Shown one piece after another: positions 23,901 to 36,650 of a DNA stretch of 64,000 nucleotides (the first letter of the stretch is position 1; each line of letters begins with the position of its first letter). The stretch covers positions 1-64,000 of the forward strand of contig VWZF01005684.1 in assembly GCA_013396755.1 (NCBI GenBank), written 5' to 3'. Position numbers and translations under genes: made by a program. The notes beneath the pieces were generated by a model. That model had not been told where the DNA came from. It saw nothing but the letters and a program-made list of their open reading frames with translations, and ran no database searches. The stretch comes from Sclerurus mexicanus. Lineage: Eukaryota; Chordata; Aves; Passeriformes; Furnariidae.

Positions 23901-26899
23901 TCTGCTGTAGTTACTGAGCTTATACTTACCTATTGCAGCAAAGATGAGCATCAGAGGGAAGTGAAACAGTATTTGGTCACTTTTTTCTTCTTCAAATCTC
24001 ATTGTAATGCTGTAGTTTAAACTAATGCAGCTGTTCATTTAATCAGTAATTTTAATCTCAGTGGGCTTTCATGCCCTGAAGAGATATAAGGGCTTACAAG
24101 GATTAGATGGTATAGTGATATAAAAAGAGGAGACTTGTTGACTACATAGATGATGAGCTAGAAAACTACAGAATTGTCATCTGCAGTTTGCTAAAGCCTA
24201 GCTATTCACAGAAGAGAATGCTGCTTTCCTTTCCCAACAGGAAAGGTAAAAATGCAGAAATTTTGAATATGTCTTTCTATTTTGGATCTTTCAGCATCTC
24301 TGAAGAGAACTTCTCAACAAACATGAATTGTAATGATTTCAAGAAATAGGTAGTTTAGCTGTTAAATTCCTGAAGAAATTGAAGGAGGTTTAACAGTCTT
24401 TGGTCAGGTGCTGAATTTTTTTGTACAATGTGAGGGACATGGTTAGACTCCTTAGCTTGACGCTAATTGCAGCCAGTGAGTAGATCAAAAAAACCAGTCC
24501 TGGAACACGCAAGAGAGAAAGGAGTCTTTTATCTTGTGCAGATACGTGCTCTGCTGAGTGCTGTGTCAGGCCTGTGACAGTCAACAGCAAATGAGGGTCT
24601 GCAATGCAAAGTACAGGTTGACATTATCAACTGAGCCATTCCTTCCAAAAACAAATGGGGGAGATGCCACTCCTTAATTTTTAAAATGCACAATGAGAAG
24701 GTAAGTGGTACCTGTGCAGCTTCCAGTAATTCTTTGCTAAATTTCAACCTCTGACTAAGCATTGTGTCTTGCCAAGGAAGTGACAGCTTTGGGTACACAC
24801 AGTGTTACTGTGGAAGTCCAGGGAGCTCCACTTCAGAAAATTAAGATCCCCACAGGTTTTTGTTCTACATTTGGTATCTTACTGGCAGACATTAAAGTCT
24901 GAGATAATCACCCTGAGCTCCTTTTATAGTTAGTAATGGGACAAACTGGGTCCCAAGAGCCTTAGCTGAAGGCCTGAGGTCTTAGATGCATGCAGTTACC
25001 TAGATGCATGAGGAAGCACTTAAGGCACGCGCATCATTTTACAGGATGGATTCTAGTCATGCGCTGAGAAGCTGCAAGCACAGAGCTATGTTACCTCTCC
25101 AGGCTACTTCTGTCCTGAGCTGCAGGGGTTTCTGAGGTAGGTCGGCTTCCCTTCTCATTTGTTCCATGGCTTCTGAGAATTTTCCCACCTGGAAAGAAGA
25201 TATGGATGTTGTTAAAATCAGCAACTAGTTAGTATACCCATGCTGCTTAAAAGCTGACAGATATCAGATTTTATGATGAAAAAACTACCAGAATAACAGA
25301 GAGAGATCAGAGGTCTTGACAACATTAACAAAATTAAAGAAAAATAATAGGAATTATTATAATAAAATGTTTGGTTTTTCATGATTATTAGAATAAAGCA
25401 AGTTTTTCTTTCCTGCGTTCACTTTACTTCAATATTCCTTTGAATTTGGCTTCAATATCAAAGTGAAAGGAAAAAAAACAAGCAAAATAACTTGCTCCAG
25501 ATATTTTTTATGTGTGTGAAACTGTTGAATCACTCACAGTTTGTTCCTCCAAGTGAAGGAAGGTGGTCTTGTTCAGCTGATGGGTGAGTCAAACTCAGTG
25601 GATGCAATGAAGGCTTGTAGAGGCCTGTGCAGGATAAATACTTTTTACCATGCTTGTCACCATGCCACTCACTATCTGCATGGAATGATCTATTGCTGCT
25701 GCTGTTGCTGACACAATTTGCTTTTTTTCCCCCACACGCTTGTCCTGCCCAACGGCATCTGTTTTTGTTCAAAGAGGCCTATGCCTTCCCTCACCTTGAA
25801 GATCCAGTTCTTTCTGGCAAAGAACTCAAAAGATTTTGCCAGAAGGTTGCACTCAATCAATCCTGCCTTTAGGGTGTCCTAGAAGCACTTTCTCGGATCA
25901 CCACTGTTTCCTCTTTCCACACTCCAGTTTCCTTCATAGTAGGTGCTTGAACATATGTACATCATTGATTCAAGCCATATGTCCAGCCCATTACACTTGG
26001 GCTTTCCATGTGGATATACTGCTGGAATTTATCACTGGTCAGCTTACCATAGCATCTGACTCAGAGCAAGACACATAGGTGCCTCTGGTGGAACTTCTCC
26101 AGTTGGCAGATGTGCTTTCTATACTATGTCAAAATCTTGCCTCTGCTTAGCACAACAGCCTTGTACAATTTTAGCCTGTATTTGTAGTCTGATCTGACAC
26201 TGATTCTCTATTTGCTTAGTAAACCCAGCAGAAAATCTCCCTAATTCTATGATTGCAGGAAACTACCTTTCCATCAACACTGTCACAGTCTATCAACATT
26301 ACTTGAATGTAGGTGAAGCCACATAAAACAAACAGTTCAGTCTCATTGTGTTTTATGGAAGGAACAGCATGTTGTTCTCCATGTTGGCTGACATATTATC
26401 TTAGTTTTTCTCAAATTTATGATTAGTCTGATTTCTTGGATTTGTAGTTGCATATTTGTTTTTTAAGAAGATCTGAAGCTGTCTGATGTGAGCCACCATT
26501 GTGCAATGATGAGCATGCCAGAATTCTTGTATGTTCTCTTGGTAACATCAGGCTTGGTGTGCAGTCCTCCTGCAGTTCAAAAGTGAGTCCTGATATTTAG
26601 GCTGAGGTTGCATTTGTTTTACCTGACACCTTGGAATAAAATAACATTTTCTCAATTAAATGCACCGAGGGCAACAGGGAACAACAGTCCATTTCATACA
26701 CAGTGATTTACAAAAAGAAAATAAGAGGCAATCAGGGAGGGTCTGAATGGCATATGGTCTAAATAGAAAAATAAAGGCAGAAGGAAGAGGAAGAAAAGAA
26801 AGGGAGAATTAGTTCAAAGAGATGGATGTGGGTGGTATAAATGGACAATGAACACAAGGGGGAGGAAGTTGAGGTTAAAAATAAAGAAACCTCTCATCA
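14951..26899. other. Gene desert segment 2
   Basis: About 12 kb of AT-rich unique DNA without a recognisable gene, RNA or well-preserved transposon. Notable items are a poly(T) of 17 at 22188-22204, a TA/CATA-rich run at about 18010-18040, and short TA/TG runs near 16785. The frames at 22477-22815 and 25627-25872 are chance-sized and match no family I know. Old, unrecognisably diverged repeats may be present. Confidence 0.5.
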
Positions 26900-27060
26900 T
26901 GGCCCTTAACAAAGGGGTGAATGAAATTACACCACGACAGCCAAAGCACTGCGTAAGCAAGAAGTTGCACTCAAAATGCACTTAAGTGAAATTAAAGACA
27001 GCTTCAGTTCTGGAAGTACTGGTGTTAACGGTCCCTCAGAAATATTCTTCCAAAGGAAAT
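26900..27060. promoter_or_regulatory. Weak candidate conserved noncoding element
   Basis: A small block that keeps several CpGs (ACCACGACAGCC near 26931, CTGCGTAAGC near 26949, TTAACGGTCC near 27026) in an otherwise CpG-poor desert. It has balanced composition and no repeat similarity. CpG retention can mark constraint, but the block is short. Confidence 0.22.
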
Positions 27061-29199
27061 GTTTGAGTACTGTGCATAAAAGACTTTTATAAAAAAGGTA
27101 AGTTAGATCATGTTCTGATATAACAGCAGAGCAATAAGTAACAGACCTCAGTTTGACTTCTTTTTCCTATAATTAGGAGCTTAGTTACATGTATATACCT
27201 TAATACCACTCCACAGTGCTAAGCCTCTCTCATATTAATCTTTGTGATACCAATTTTTCATAATATGTGTACTAACTGAATGACAGATTCATCAGTAAGT
27301 TAATTTAGCTTCACATCTCTGCATCTAAAAGAATTGAATCAATGAATCTGGAGGAAAAAATGGATCAGTGGGTTGTGGTTTGTATGCTTAAATATTTTGA
27401 GGTTTTATTGCCACATTGGCACAAGTTTCAAGAACTGCTTGAAGTTCTGTGGAGTTTGGACCATGGCTACATCAAAGAACAGCTGATATAATAACTCTTT
27501 ACATATATTTCCTTATCAACAAAATATCCAAGATTGCCTTAATGACAAATAAACTCAAAGCATCCAGTCTGGTCTCATTTGTTTTAAATAATAAACAAGA
27601 TAACATCATGTTATGAAGAATCTAATTGAAGATTTGGAATAAGCAATTATAATCACCCAACAGGAGTTCCAGGGTCTTTTTGAAGCAATAATATTCTTGG
27701 ATTACAAAACACTGATAGAAGTCTCAGTGCTGTAGGCCACACGAAGAAAGAAAACCTCAAATTAGGAATGATAATTACAAATCAGAGATATTTCTGCTTT
27801 CTTTCATCAAAAAATGCCAACTTGTCCATTTAAAGACATGAAACAATGCTATCAGAATTTTTTCCCATGTGAAACATTTGTACAGGAGATACAGAAACTA
27901 AGAGCATGCAAGTACAATGCTGTAGCATGCAACACCATATAGCAACCACTTTGAGGAAGCAGATGACTGCTTTCTACAACATTCTGATTTTAAAATTATC
28001 CAATCCCACAATAATCTTGTCTTTTACAACAAAAGAAAAAAAACCAAAAGCCATATTTTCCATTTTCTCTTGCAATTTTTAAGTATTTCTTGCAGATGTC
28101 CAAGTGCTCAAAGATTAATTTGAAACTGTAATTTGAATCTATAGGAGGAAGTTTAAAGTGTGTTGGCCAAACTGTTTCATATTGAACAAATCATGTTCTT
28201 ATGATTAAGAAGGATCAAACAAAATAATAATCCAAAGTGATCGAACCATGTCTCCTAAAAAAAAAAATCTATATCCATACACAAGCACATGGATAAAATA
28301 AAAATATTTGTAAGGTGATATTGCATTGGTTATAGTTCGATTTGCAGATCTAGCCATAAAGAAGCAGGCTCTTTAGTATGGATTTAGGAGCCTAACTTTA
28401 GGCATCTAAATTTACAAGAGACTACTACCTTGTGCCAGGAAGTTGTTGTATGAGCTCATAGAGATACCTGTGAGGATACATGTCTGCAGGGAAGGCATTA
28501 TTGTTTCGATTAGTGAAAAACTTAGTAATCAGGTAAAATTATTCTCAGACTGATTGCCATAAAGTCTACATTAGGCATGCAGATATAAGGCCAGCTACTC
28601 AATTTCAATTTTGGGAAAACTGAAGGTTAGTTTGTATGCTGGTTTGCATGAATTTTCAACAGATCAGAGTTTGATTATTTTTCAATTAGAGTCTTGGGGT
28701 CTCAGCTGTAGTTTTTGGGGGTTTTTTTTGTGTGTTTGGGTTTTTTAAAAATTTATTTATTTATCTTCATTTTTTTTTTAATACAGAGAAGCTAATGAAT
28801 TACATCCAAATATTAATTTTTCAATTCTGATTTTCTATATATTAAGCTACAAAAAGCTCATTTATAATTATGCAGTTGAGGGGTACAGCAGCAAGATATT
28901 AATGGCAGAGAAATAATTTGAGACATATACAAATCAATTTCTGAAAATTCCTTAGTACCACTAAAAATATAAAGTGAACTCTATATGATGTAAAACCTTT
29001 CCATGAAAATTTCAAAGGATACAAAATTTCTGTGCAACATACAAAAAAGTCCACATCACCTTAACTCACAGTAGGAAAACAAAACTTACTGTTACAATTT
29101 AAACAAAACTATTAATTATATACTACTTCCTCTTGGTTTGATAGTATTTACATGGAATCTAATACAAATTTAAGAACACCCATCCTTAATGAAATGAAT
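27061..29199. other. Gene desert segment 3
   Basis: No gene. It contains a T/G-rich tract at about 28711-28780 and TTTAGGAGCCTAACTTTAGG near 28382. The latter resembles the TTAGGCACCTAA motif of an old amniote repeat. Confidence 0.5.
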
Positions 29200-30299
29200 A
29201 ATTTTAGAATCTTAGAATTGTAACATCAATCATTGATTGGGTTGGAAGGGACCTTAAAGATCATCTAGTTCCACTCCACCTGCCGTGAATAGAGTCAGTT
29301 TTCAGTAGATAAAGTTGCTCAAAGTCCCATTCAGCCTGGCCTCAAACACTTCCAGGGATGCAGCACCACCCATAACTTTTCTGGGCAACCTGTTCCAGTG
29401 CCTCACTCTGCTCTGAATAAAGAATTTTTCCTAACATCTAATCTAAATCAGCCTTCCTTTCTTCAGCTTAAGGCCATTCCTCCTTGTTCTATCATAACAT
29501 GCCTGTGTAAAAGGGACCTCTCCAGTAGGCCCCCTTTAGGTACTAGAAGGCTGTTGCAAGGTCTCCCTGGAACCTTTTCTTCTCCAGGTTGAACAGTCCC
29601 AGCTCTCTCAGCTGCTTCCCTCTAATCATCTTCATGGTCTTCCTCTAGACTCACTCTAACAGGTTCACTTCTTTCTTGTGCTGAGGACTCCACACCCAGC
29701 ACAGTACTCCAGGTGGGGTCTTATGAGGGCGAAGTAGAGGGAGAGAAGTGACCTGCTGGTCACTTCTCTTTTCGTGCTCCCCAGGGTGTGGTTGGCCTTT
29801 TGGGCTGTGAGCACACCTTGCCACCTCATGTCCAGTTTTTCATCCACTAGAACCCCTAAATTCTTCTCCACAGGACTGGTCTCCATGACTTCTTCTCCCA
29901 GCCTGTGTTCATGTCTGGTATTGCCCCAGCCCAGGTGTAGCATTTTGCACCTGGCCTTGTCAAGCCTTATTAGGTTCTTGTAAGCCCAGTTCTTAAGTTT
30001 GTCTAGGTTTCCCCCTATGTGGCATCCCTTTCTTCTGTTGTGTCTAAAGCTCCACTCAGCTTTGTGTCATCTGCAGACTTGCTGAAAGTGTTCTTCATCT
30101 CAATATCTGTTTCACTGATAAAGGTAACAAAGAGCATGTCCCCAAAATAGAGCCATGAGGGACACCACTTATCACTGGTTTCTGTACGTAAATAGAGCCA
30201 TTGACCACAACTCTCTGTCTGCGTTCATCCAACCAATTTCTTATCCACTGAATAGTTCACTCTCTAAATCCATGTCTCTACAATTTGGAGATAAGGATG
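29200..30299 (-). mobile_element. CR1 LINE, 3' part (interrupted)
   Basis: A reverse-oriented avian CR1 retrotransposon. The left end has the 3' terminal sequence (AGAATCTTAGAATTG, then GGGTTGGAAGGGACCTTAAA). On the minus strand, 29943-29665 encodes the reverse-transcriptase C-terminus with KNLGVLVDEKLDM, TAQKAN and SLYFALIRPHLEYC. Further upstream in the element, the catalytic Ala-Asp-Asp codons survive at 30066-30074 in the context SADDTKLSG (FADD in active CR1, so the first residue is changed). Stops and frameshifts make it inactive. The element is 5'-truncated, as is usual for CR1, and is cut by an LTR insertion at 30300. Confidence 0.93.
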
Positions 30300-31106
30300 T
30301 GTGCTGGTTTGAAAGTAAACCAGCAGGAGAAATGAACCCAACTCAAGCGAGATTACAAGTCAGAGTTGCAATTTACTAAAAAGATTACAATAAATATGAT
30401 GATACAGAGAAAAACTGGTTTTAGCCCACAAAGACAGGTGTATAACCCAGCACCCTGGGGCAAGCACAGAATGGAGTTCATTAGCCCCTGTGCTGAGCGC
30501 CACATGGCTACCCTGAGTGCAAAGTAAAAGGAAAGAACAACCTGTTGGTGCGGATGATGGTCACAGTCTTGTCAAGCGTGGCGGTCACAGACCTGTTGAG
30601 GTCTTGGTACTCTTCTGGATCTGACAAGTGATGTTAGAAGTCCCCAAACTCAAAGATTATATATGCTCAGGTTCAAGTGGGAATGCCCAGTACTTCCCCC
30701 AGGGCAAGGAGTTTCACAATACGTGATTTAACTCTGTGAGTCATGGGATATTTTTGGAATCTTTGACGGCCTAGGTCATTGCAGCTGCCTATTATGCCAG
30801 TCCCTAATAGCTCATTAGCAGAGATGACCCCTCAGGCTGCATGTGAAGGTGCTAATGCCTTCCCAGAGGGAAATAATAACAGTTGAGTAATTGATGTGAA
30901 GGCAAAGAAAAACTCCCCTGCCTCGCAGGGTTCCTTAACACCCCACTTGTAGCCTGAGGTGTCAGGTGTGCTCTGGGCAGCTGCTGCAAATGATCCATTA
31001 TTAACAGTCCATCAGAAATGACACAGAGGGTGTAGAATACACAGTTTTGGTTATAACCACATAGTGATAAACTGGTCCTGGCCCCTGTAACTAGGACAGA
31101 ATGTCA
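30300..31106 (-). mobile_element. Solo ERVL-type LTR nested in CR1
   Basis: An 807-bp insertion interrupts the CR1 sequence, which resumes in register at 31112. The ends are TGTGCTGG...ATGTCA on the + strand, i.e. TGACAT...CCAGCACA on the minus strand. The flanks GGATG (30295-30299) and GGGTG (31107-31111) are a 5-bp target-site duplication with one mismatch, and 5 bp is typical of ERVL. On the minus strand there is a TATA box TATATAA (plus positions 30657-30663) and AGTAAA as a variant poly(A) signal (plus about 30374). The CTGGTTTACTTTCAAACCAG end resembles LTRs common in songbirds. No internal viral genes remain, so it arose by LTR-LTR recombination. The class assignment rests on TSD length and end sequence. 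Confidence 0.85.
30302..30325. repeat. Terminal hairpin of the LTR
   Basis: TGCTGGTTT and AAACCAGCA form a perfect 9-bp inverted repeat with a 6-nt loop, two bases inside the LTR end (the U5 end in its own orientation). Confidence 0.9.
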
Positions 31107-31220
31107 GGGTGTCATCTGGGACCATGTTGAAGGTCTAACAGAAGTCTAGGTAGATGACATTGGATGGTCTTCCCTTGTTGACTGTTGCAGCCACGCTATC
31201 ATAAAAGAACACCAGTCATC
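31107..31220 (-). mobile_element. CR1 LINE, continuation beyond the LTR
   Basis: After the target duplication, the sequence TCATCTGGGACCATGTTGAA and AGGTAGATGACATTGGATGG continues the same CR1 reverse-transcriptase region that breaks off at 30299. Similarity fades at about 31220, which I take as the 5' truncation point or the limit of recognition. Confidence 0.85.
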
Positions 31221-32269
31221 TCTAGTTATATCAGTTTGATTTCTTTTAGTGTAAACTAATACTAATTCTGAGGCTTTTTAAAATACACTTTATCTTAAAA
31301 ATATTTGCTCAAAATTCTAAGACTGCATTGAAATACTAGGCTAATATTTCATCTTTAATGGCCTGTACATGAAAATCTGATGGTGTTATTCTCTCAGATT
31401 AGGAGGAAACATACATTTTCAAAGATAGAAAACCATGGGTGTTTATACCTTTAACAATTGACAAGGCTGAAGGACCCCTTTTCAGAAAAGACATGATATC
31501 TCAGTCACACTTTTTTTTTGATATGTGTATTTATATTAATCACAGTTACTTAGTACTTTGTTTTAGCTGAGAACTGCTTTGCTATACTTCAGAAATGACA
31601 GCTTTCTTTTTTTGTCAAAGCAAGAGGGTGATATCAAATTCAGACAAAACACTGGATGTTAAATTAAGTAATGTGCTTTTCCCACCATTTAGGAAATTGT
31701 ATGCAATGTGCATTTCTTACTGCTAGTGAATACCATCGGAAGAGTTATGGGTTTTTTTGTTCTGTTTTGTTTTTTCTTTGGTTTTGCTTTTTGCTTTGTT
31801 TTATGACTCACTGTGACTGATACTATTTGCTTTATTTGTGGCTCTTACTGTGTCAAGTTTCCTTCAAAAAGAACTGACTGCCTCAGTGGCTGAATATTTG
31901 GAAGACAGAAAAGAGTTTGTCCACAACTGAGAAGATCACAGAGCACACAAAGAGCAGGGCCTTGCAGGAGGCACAAGGAAAAGCTGGTGAAGGAGTCAGA
32001 GCTGTGTTTGTGCAGATTTCCAAAGGCAACATAACGAAACTGAGTCTGCAAGGCATCACTGATGTGCATGTAGGTAGAGGTTTGTAAGGATCTTCTGTCT
32101 TGCCTTACTTCAGCATTTTGAATTTTATCTGTTCTAAAAAAGTGGTTGTCATTTGCCCAGATGCAACCATTACTTGAGTTTAAATATACAAATAAAAAAT
32201 GTGTAGATACAAATCCTAGTTTTACAAGACTTTTTGACCTTATACAGGTGCTTGCAATTTTACCACAAA
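31221..32269. other. Gene desert segment 4
   Basis: Unique AT-rich DNA with a G/T-rich tract at about 31750-31802. No gene is recognisable. Confidence 0.5.
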
Positions 32270-32545
32270 GCTTCTAAAACTTATGGTTGTGAACATAATT
32301 TTAGAGTCCTGGTAGGAGCTTGCAACTGATGGAAGGCTAAAGGTATGATTCTAAAGCATAATGAAGATCCGAACGTATAAATGTAATTAGCATTAGCTGC
32401 TTTTATTTTCAGTGTTACATTTTGGTATGAAGAGCCTCTGATGCTTGGCAAGTTTTTATCTGCAACCCGTGGTTTGCAAAACAAAATAAGAAACCTTCCA
32501 TTTCCTGGCCTTTGCCGTTGTTTTTTGTTCTCACACACAAAATAT
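32270..32545. promoter_or_regulatory. Weak candidate conserved noncoding element
   Basis: Non-repetitive, balanced sequence with TGTAATTAGCATTAGCTGC near 32382 (homeodomain cores) and retained CpGs (GATCCGAACG near 32367, CCCGTGG near 32466). No reading frame is convincing, and I have no alignment to support conservation. Confidence 0.22.
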
Positions 32546-35500
32546 TTGGTTCATGAATGAAATTTTTAATTTTCACCATTAAGCTTAGAGTCTTTCACAG
32601 TCAACTTAATCTTGTTTTTCTTTAGTCTCTGTTCTTGATGCTTTTCTTTAAAATTAGTTAAAGTCAACTGACATAATTTATAGATACAAAATAAAATAAT
32701 CATATGAATCTGAATTTGAAAGAGATTTTCCCTTTGTGTTATCTTCTGGCATTTTGTTTTTGCAAGTAAGTGAACTCTAAGTGTTCATCAAATACTAAGG
32801 TCAAACTAAACAACAACATTTTTAACAGGAATTTACTCAATACACACAGTCATAAAATGTGATTCTAGTACACTATTCTGTGTTTTTAAATGAAATGATT
32901 GATAAAATAGTAATTTGTTATGTTCCAAGTAATCCCTTCTGCTGGTGATTTATTGCACATCATACTTGTGTGTAACCAAGCTGCTAGAATAAAGGCTACT
33001 GTACCCTTTTTACAGTAGTTGATCTTCAGGAGAACTGTAATATTTTAACTAAGTTCAACTGCTTGCTGCTTTGTGACCTACACAAAAGTAGTAAAATGAT
33101 TTAATACCAGAGAGCTATGATAGATATCTTGTAATAACATAACCTCGTTACTTTCATAGTACATATTACAGAAAATTTGTAAATACCATAATTAAAATAA
33201 ATGCATTTCCCACTAAATTTGAGTGTGTTTTGTCATGTAGAAAGGCCCATGTCTTCACAGGTCAAATAAGCAAGCTGTTTTGATTTCCAGATTTCTTTTG
33301 GACTTTTGTGCTTTCTCAGAAGATTGCAACTCTCTTTCTCAGATACAGACCCTGATAAAATAATCCATCCCTTTGTCACACTGAGATATAATCTTCACAG
33401 GATTTTGTGCAATGGTTTTGAATCTTGTATTAAATGGAATTTGGGAGACTGGTGCTCCACCATCAGCTCAGCTATGCTTCTGGTACAAAGTGCAATGTGA
33501 GGCTCTGGGTTTGACCAAAAGGAGGAAAGGTAGCAGAGCAATCTCTGTCTATGGCTTTTTACATGGGATTTGCTTTTTAATTTGGCCTACCCACAGGTGT
33601 TAGTCTTTGAGTCATGCCAAAGTGGTTAGCTTTTCCCACAGGGTTTTCTGCAGGGTGATGTGAGATTTGACTATAGTTCAGTGTTGGTCATTACTACAGT
33701 TCTGTACAAAGTAAGGATTTCTCATATACATATGCCTTGGAGCAGCTCATTAGTATTTACTTATACTTTAGAACAGAAGTGTGCCAATTAAATTGGCTTA
33801 AGTAAGTTGTGGAAGTACAAATAGGTCTAATTTACCCTGCTGATGTCTATCATGGGAATCTGCTGTCACTATTTCGTATTTCACCAAACTGTTTTCTCAA
33901 ATAAGTCATGGCAATATCAAATGAGAAAAGCGTGATATATTTTTGCAAACTCTGATACAGAGGGGAAAATTGCTCAAAGATTGATTTCAAAGAAGCCCAG
34001 ACAGCTATATCAGAATCTCCTAACCACTCTACAGGATTATCCTTAGAGGGAAGAAAAGCAGCTGGCAACAAGCTAAACACTGGTTTTGTAAAGAATCTTT
34101 GTCTTGGGGTACTTGTACTTACCTGGAGAACACATTTCTAAGCCATTGGACAAGACCCAATCACCGCCTTGATATCCACTGAGTTTTACTACGCAGATTT
34201 CAAACACACACTGGATTGTTGTGGATTCAGACTTTGACCATAGTTAGTCTGAATTATAAATAATTTCAGCTTGGTTCATATATTTCCTTTAAGAACAGAG
34301 TCCCACTTAGTCTGAATGATCTGCTTGCCAGTAGTCATGGATCTTAAGTACAGTCATTGTTGCAAAATCAAGCTTGTAAAAGCTTAGTTAAGTATCTTCT
34401 GCACTCTAATTCCCATATACCTTCTCCATCTTAATTGTTCAGAAAGACTATTCTGTTATTTACTGTTGGAAATCATCCATGCTAGTATTAACTGACTTTT
34501 AAAGAAAAATATTCAAAAATATTAAAAAAATTTCAAATGGCAGTTTGAATTTGATGCACCTGTGCCTTATATATTTGCTCTGCATAAATGCAGCTTTGAG
34601 CTAAGTTTTATTCCTTTATTCCTCTATAGTTAGAGAAGTGCAGCCATGATTAATTTATTAAAGAAAGAAAATTCAATTTGATTTTAATGGAGGTAGAAAG
34701 ACTCTAGAAAGATTAGATGCTCCAGTTAGGCTACAGACACAAGACCATGGGGTGTGGACTTGTCACTAACATTTACTAACAAACAGAAAAAAAGAATGTT
34801 ATGAGTTTTCCATCAAATAGTCAGCCTCAACTCAACTCATAGAACAAATATATCAATACGACTGTCCACTGAGAAATGCCAGACAGTAAAACAGTCAGTC
34901 ACGATGACCTCCTTACAGATGGTTCACTCTTTGACAATACTCTGAAAATGGCAGGGTGCAAGTGCCCTTCACAATGAAGAACTGTTCTGAGTAGTTTCTC
35001 ATGATTACTACATTAAACTATATGATGGTAATGTGAGACAGTCAGGTCTCAAGTGTTCACAATAGGTTGAACAATACTCAGCTAAACATATCATCCTTGT
35101 TATGAATAAAATGCACTGTTTACTAGCTTTCATAGGATAAATAAATACCTGGGTGAAAAACAGGCAGTTTTAGTTCAGCCTGGGTTTAGCAGAGCTGATG
35201 ATCAAAGGAACAAGTGCAACTACACAATGCAAAAGATAGGAATGAGTTAAAGTTTTGCCTTTATAGTCTACTTGCTGACATTTTGAGCATAGTTCTTGGA
35301 AAATAATGCAAGCACCAAACTATTTCCCTCACTGTCCCCTGTATATGACCCCATGGTCCAACAGACCCTCACAGGCATTTGTACATGATGTCAGTTTTAA
35401 AGGACTGCNTTAAGACCAAAGCAATAGCTGATAGGCAAAGGGCTAATAAAAATATACAAATTGTCTGTATCTTCATGAAATTTGAGGGAAAAAGAGAAAA

Positions 35501-36014
35501 AATGCAGAATTATAGAAACGAAAGAGGAAAAATTATCTCAAAGGAATTTTTGATAAACTTAATTATTTTGTGTTCCTGTAAGAGGAAGGAATCTTTTCGA
35601 AAAGAAAAGGAAAGAGTATTTCACCTTCATCCAGTGATCTGAGAGTTCCTCACTCAGTTGTGATTCCTGTGTATTTAATAGCTTCCTCGTATTTATATAA
35701 TTTTGCAACAGGGCATCCCACTCTTACCTGCATTGTTTTAGGAAAGATTGTCATCTTCTCTTTGTATCTGCTTGTTCTTAGCAATATTTAGCATCTCTTA
35801 GTTATTACGTTACAAGTGACGGCAAACTGGTGACTCCTGCTTATCTTTCCCATCCTGAACATAATTCTTTTACCTTGCTGTAGTTTTTTATACTACAATT
35901 TTAAAGAAACTGAAGTACTTCCTTAGTGATCCATACTCTTGGTTGTTCTTGCCCTGCTCTGAATGTTTCCCAATTCAATGATCTCCTGCTGGAGAAGGAG
36001 GGATCAGAGCTTTT
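32546..36014. other. Gene desert segment 5
   Basis: No gene. It has an inverted repeat CTACTGTA/TACAGTAG at 32996-33018 (8-bp arms, 7-nt loop) and one ambiguous base at 35409. The left part of the ancient CR1 described next may extend back to about 35930. Confidence 0.5.
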
Positions 36015-36650
36015 GCCATTCAAGATGTGGGTCAGATATCTGGTTACAGAGTGACATAGTAAAATACTATTTTCCTTCTAATTCCTAATGGTTGATGTGC
36101 CTTTTTGACTGCCAGAGTGCATCAAGTTATCAAGCTGATGCTTTCATAGAATTTTTCATCATAACCCCAAGATCTTATACTTTAGCGACAGTAGAGAGAC
36201 AGAGCTCAGAGACAATCCCTTTAAATAGTAAAGTAAGACTTATTTTACAATAGGCATCAGTCTGGGTTTATCAAAAGTAAATTTAACCTTTTTTTTTTCT
36301 TCTCATTATTAATTTTTTTTTATTGCCAAGATGCTGAATCACATGAGATTCTTTTGATGTTAAGAGTTGGCCATGGTTTTGCTATCCATAATAGTGTCAT
36401 CAGAAAATTTGTTGGCTGATTATCTTTCTTCCAGAGACATGAAAAACATGAACCCTAGGGCAGACCATTCTATCAAAAAACCTCCTTCTGATCATAAGAA
36501 TTGACCATCTCTTCCTACCCTCTGTTTCAAGCACAGTAATATAGTGCTCATCCACACTATAATCCCTTTTATCCTATGACTACATAATTTCCTTGCAAAT
36601 CTTTTACATGTTCATAGAAAATATCTTCATCTTCCTATATCTACATTCTA
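36015..36650 (-). mobile_element. Ancient, highly diverged CR1 LINE fragment
   Basis: The + strand follows, with many changes, the reverse complement of the CR1 reverse-transcriptase region of the older reptile/turtle-like type. Landmarks are TTCAAGATGTGGGTCAGATA near 36019, GCCTTTTTGACTGCC near 36101, TTTCATAGAATTTTTCATCA near 36142, GTGTCATCAGAAAATTTGTT near 36393, TTGACCATCTCTTCCTACCC near 36502, and TTATCCTATGACTACATAAT near 36569. The order and spacing of these blocks match the element. Divergence is far higher than in the other CR1 copies here, so insertion probably predates modern birds. It has no coding capacity. Confidence 0.75.
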
